A stretch of DNA of 7,350 nucleotides from Clostridiales bacterium (lineage in GTDB: Bacteria; Bacillota; Clostridia; Oscillospirales; Acutalibacteraceae): assembly GCA_021200075.1 (NCBI GenBank), contig JAJQGZ010000173.1, forward strand, positions 1 through 7,350, given 5' to 3'. The position numbers and the translations under genes were made by a program. The notes under the pieces are model-generated. The model did not search any database. It was given only the letters and a program-made list of their open reading frames with translations, and was not told where the DNA came from. This document shows, piece by piece, positions 4,561-7,350 of the stretch. Numbering within the stretch: the stretch's first letter is position 1; each line of letters opens with the position of its first letter.

Positions 4561-5808
4561 ATGGCAAAATCTAAAAAAGATATTAAAAAAGTTGTGCTTG
4601 CATATTCGGGCGGACTTGACACTTCAATCATAATCACCTGGCTCAAGGAAAACTACAATAACTGCGAGGTTATCGCCGTTTCCGGTGATGTAGGACAGGG
4701 AACGGAGCTTGACGGACTTGAAGAAAAGGCAATCAAAACCGGCGCTTCAAAGCTGTATGTGCTCGACCTCAAAGACGATTATGTTGAAAATTATATTTTT
4801 CCTTGCGTTAAAGCCGGTGCGGATTACGAAACGTATCTGCTCGGAACATCGCACGCCCGTCCCTGTATTGCAAGGGGTCTTGCCGAAATCGCCAAGAAAG
4901 AGGGAGCTGACGCTATCTGCCACGGCTGTACCGGCAAGGGCAACGACCAGGTCAGGTTTGAGCTTACTCTCAAAGCCTTTGTTCCCGAAATGGAAATTAT
5001 CGCTCCCTGGAGGGAATGGGATATAAAATCCCGTGAAGAGGAAATCGAGTACGCGGAAGCGCACAATATTCCGCTTAAAATTAACAGGGAGACAAATTAC
5101 AGCAAGGACAAGAATGTTTGGCATTTGAGCCACGAGGGACTCGACCTTGAAGACCCGGCAAACGAACCGCTTTATCTCAAAGACGGCTTTCTTGAAATGG
5201 GCGTTGCTCCCCAGCAGGCGCCCGACGAGCCGACATATATTACAATTCATTTTGAAAAAGGCGTACCCACCGCAATCGACGGCGAGGAATTAAAACCGCT
5301 TGCAATTGTTGAAAAGCTCAACAAGCTCGGCGGAGAGAACGGAATCGGTCTACTCGATATAGTTGAAAACCGACTTGTCGGAATGAAGAGCAGGGGCGTA
5401 TACGAAACTCCCGGCGGAGCGGTTCTTTACAAGGCTCACGAATTTTTGGAAATGATTACTCTCGACAAGCAGACTTCTCACTACAAGAGGCTTGTTGCGC
5501 AGAAATTCGGCGAACTTGTATATGACGGACTATGGTTTACTCCTCTGCGTGAAGCTCTTTCGGCTTTCGTTGACAAAACGCAGGAAACCGTTACCGGCGA
5601 TGTTAAACTCAAGCTCTACAAGGGCAACATCATAAATGCGGGAATTACATCCCCCTATTCTCTTTACGACGAAAACATTGCGTCATTCGGCGAAGACGGC
5701 GGTGCATACGACCAGGCGGATTCCGCAGGATTTATCAACCTGTTCGGGCTGAGCATTAAGGTAAAGGCTTTGCTTGACCAAAAAAGAAAAAACGAGAACA
5801 AAGAGTAA
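4561..5808 (+). CDS. argG: Argininosuccinate synthase
   Basis: This enzyme joins citrulline and aspartate to argininosuccinate, using ATP (giving AMP and PPi), the penultimate step of arginine synthesis in the cytoplasm. The 415 residues fit the family, which acts as a tetramer. The ATP-binding motif AYSGGLDTS is at residues 14-22. GTSHARPCIA (95-104) and HGCTGKGNDQVRFE (121-134) carry substrate- and nucleotide-binding residues. SRGVYETPGG lies at 277-286. A short charged C-terminal helix follows. The start has AAGGAG (4545-4550), ten bases upstream, and a strong promoter. argH follows after 58 bases, so the two very likely form one transcript. Confidence 0.97.
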   Translation: MAKSKKDIKKVVLAYSGGLDTSIIITWLKENYNNCEVIAVSGDVGQGTELDGLEEKAIKTGASKLYVLDLKDDYVENYIFPCVKAGADYETYLLGTSHARPCIARGLAEIAKKEGADAICHGCTGKGNDQVRFELTLKAFVPEMEIIAPWREWDIKSREEEIEYAEAHNIPLKINRETNYSKDKNVWHLSHEGLDLEDPANEPLYLKDGFLEMGVAPQQAPDEPTYITIHFEKGVPTAIDGEELKPLAIVEKLNKLGGENGIGLLDIVENRLVGMKSRGVYETPGGAVLYKAHEFLEMITLDKQTSHYKRLVAQKFGELVYDGLWFTPLREALSAFVDKTQETVTGDVKLKLYKGNIINAGITSPYSLYDENIASFGEDGGAYDQADSAGFINLFGLSIKVKALLDQKRKNENKE

Positions 5809-5866
5809 ATTTTGGCAGTCAAAACAATCCGAATATACTAAACACTGAATTATACGGAATAATATT

Positions 5867-7255
5867 ATGGGACAATTATGGAAAGGCAGGTTCAAAAAAG
5901 AGCTTACCAAAGAAACCAATGATTTTAACTCCTCGATAAAATTCGACAGCAGGATGTTTGAGGAGGACATAAAGGGCAGTATTGCTCACGCAACAATGCT
6001 CGGAGCAACGGGTATAATAGATAAATCCGAAAGCGACAAAATCACAAAGGGTCTTGCCGAAATACTTGACGACATTAAAAGCGGCAAGCTTGAAATTGAT
6101 TATGAAAGCGAGGATATCCATACCTTTGTTGAGGGCGAGCTGACAAAAAGGCTCGGTCAAACAGGTAAACGGCTTCACACCGCAAGATCGAGAAACGACC
6201 AGGTGGCGCTCGATATACGAATGACGCTGAAAAAGGAAATTGATATAATCTGCGGCAAGCTCAAAGGACTTATCACCGTTTTGTGCGACAAGGCGGAGGA
6301 AAACACCGACACGATTATGCCGGGTTACACCCATTTGCAAAGAGCGCAGCCGATAACATTTGCACATCATCTTTCGGCATACTGCTCTATGCTGTGCCGT
6401 GACCTCGACAGGCTTGCGGATGTAAAAAAGCGGATGAATGTTCTCCCTCTGGGAAGCTGCGCACTTGCGGGAACAACCTATCCGATTGACAGGAGCCAAG
6501 TGGCGGAGCTCCTCGGATTTGACGATATATCGGCAAATAGTCTTGACGGCGTATCCGACAGGGATTTTTGCATTGAGCTTGCAAGCGCACTTTCTATTAT
6601 AATGGTTCACCTCTCCAGATTCAGCGAGGAAATCATTATGTGGTGCAGTTGGGAATTTAAGTTTGTTGAGCTTGACGACGCATTTTCAACCGGGTCAAGC
6701 ATTATGCCTCAAAAGAAAAATCCCGACGTTGCGGAGCTTGTAAGAGGAAAAAGTGGAAGAGTGTTCGGTGACCTTACCATACTGCTGACTGTTATGAAAG
6801 GCATTGCACTTGCGTACAACAAGGATATGCAGGAGGATAAGGAAGCGATATTCGACGCAGTTGACACTGTAAAAATGTGCCTTGACGCTTTCACCCCGAT
6901 GATTGCAACAATGACCGTACTGCGTGACAATATGCGAAATGCGGCGGCAAAAGGATTTATCAACGCAACCGACTGCGCCGATTATCTTGTAGGCAAAGGT
7001 CTGCCGTTTCGTGACGCTTACAAGGCTACGGGCGAGCTTGTATCGCTTTGCATAGATAAGGGCGAAACGCTTGAATCACTGCCGATTGAGAAATACAAAA
7101 AAATCTGCGATTTATTTGACGATGATGTTTACACAGCAATTAACCTTGAAAAATGCGTGAACGACCGCACCGCTCCCGGAGGCCCGAGCGCCGGCAATGT
7201 TAAAGAGCAGATTGAAAAAGCAAGGGAATTTGTTAATAGTTTTCAGCTCGGCTGA
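5867..7255 (+). CDS. argH: Argininosuccinate lyase
   Basis: This enzyme splits argininosuccinate into arginine and fumarate, the last step of the pathway. It belongs to the fumarase/aspartase superfamily and acts as a homotetramer. The 462 residues are a normal length. The three superfamily regions are intact: HTARSRNDQVA (104-114), GYTHLQRAQP (153-162, with the conserved His156), and the signature GSSIMPQKKNPD (276-287, with the catalytic serine in the SS pair). N-terminal LWKGRF and the C-terminal APGGPSAGNV are typical of ArgH. The start is the only sensible ATG, but its ribosome binding site is weak (ACGGAA, 5854-5859). It follows argG in the same direction with no terminator between them. 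Confidence 0.97.
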   Translation: MGQLWKGRFKKELTKETNDFNSSIKFDSRMFEEDIKGSIAHATMLGATGIIDKSESDKITKGLAEILDDIKSGKLEIDYESEDIHTFVEGELTKRLGQTGKRLHTARSRNDQVALDIRMTLKKEIDIICGKLKGLITVLCDKAEENTDTIMPGYTHLQRAQPITFAHHLSAYCSMLCRDLDRLADVKKRMNVLPLGSCALAGTTYPIDRSQVAELLGFDDISANSLDGVSDRDFCIELASALSIIMVHLSRFSEEIIMWCSWEFKFVELDDAFSTGSSIMPQKKNPDVAELVRGKSGRVFGDLTILLTVMKGIALAYNKDMQEDKEAIFDAVDTVKMCLDAFTPMIATMTVLRDNMRNAAAKGFINATDCADYLVGKGLPFRDAYKATGELVSLCIDKGETLESLPIEKYKKICDLFDDDVYTAINLEKCVNDRTAPGGPSAGNVKEQIEKAREFVNSFQLG

Positions 7256-7350
7256 CGAATTTTGTCGTTTAATAAACGAAATGATTTGTATTGACTGAAA
7301 GGCCGATTGTAAAATGAAGTTGAACATCTAAAAAATCCATAGCGATTGAA

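Noticed and set aside
4747..5250. Minus-strand open frame of 167 codons inside argG
   Set aside because: It is a shadow of conserved argG codons, with no start signal.
5876..6610. Long minus-strand open frame of 244 codons inside argH
   Set aside because: It lies wholly within a well-conserved argH, has no Shine-Dalgarno or promoter, and its protein has no recognisable domain.
7265..7279. Small hairpin after argH (TCGTTT/AAACGA, three-base loop) as a terminator
   Set aside because: The stem is AT-rich and no U-tract follows, so I cannot support a terminator. The real end of the argGH transcript may lie beyond the window.
7286..7315. Possible promoter TTGTAT with 18-base spacer and TAAAAT
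   Set aside because: The match is weak, the spacing is not ideal, and the window ends before any gene it could serve. The ATG at 7315 opens only five codons.

Overview
The window reads as chromosomal DNA from a low-to-moderate GC Gram-positive bacterium. It most likely comes from class Clostridia, perhaps the Oscillospiraceae/Ruminococcaceae. This is inferred from strong GGAGG ribosome binding sites, sigma-A-type promoters, a Firmicute-style L10 leader with a transcription attenuator, a zinc-binding (CxxC/CxxC) L33, and NusG/L11/L1/L10/L12 sequences of clostridial type. No mobile element, CRISPR array, tRNA or rRNA is visible.

Two divergent blocks meet in an intergenic region of about 435 bases (4126-4560). 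Leftwards on the minus strand runs the conserved translation/secretion/transcription cluster rpmG-secE-nusG-rplK-rplA-rplJ-rplL. Rightwards on the plus strand runs argG-argH, the last two steps of arginine biosynthesis.

The minus-strand cluster has three control layers that can be read from the sequence. (1) A sigma-A promoter (4239-4267) drives rpmG-secE-nusG. (2) The nusG-rplK gap holds a hairpin just after nusG, a terminator-like hairpin with a U-tract, and a candidate L1-binding site that mimics 23S rRNA, just ahead of rplK. (3) The rplA-rplJ gap holds a near-perfect promoter, an L10(L12)-binding leader, an intrinsic attenuator, and a further set of stem-loops before rplJ. A strong terminator follows rplL, and bases 1-99 beyond it hold nothing I can identify.

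The argGH block has a strong promoter (4487-4515). Just upstream are three ARG-box-like 14-mers spaced about two helical turns apart, which fits ArgR/AhrC repression. The region after argH (7256-7350) holds no gene I can support.

The most unusual protein is SecE. It is about three times the usual Gram-positive length, with a Lys/Ala-rich N-terminal extension and a repetitive Thr/Glu tail predicted to lie outside the membrane. L10 also carries an acidic C-terminal tail. I do not see a new multi-gene system; the unusual content lies in these protein tails and in the RNA and operator elements between genes.
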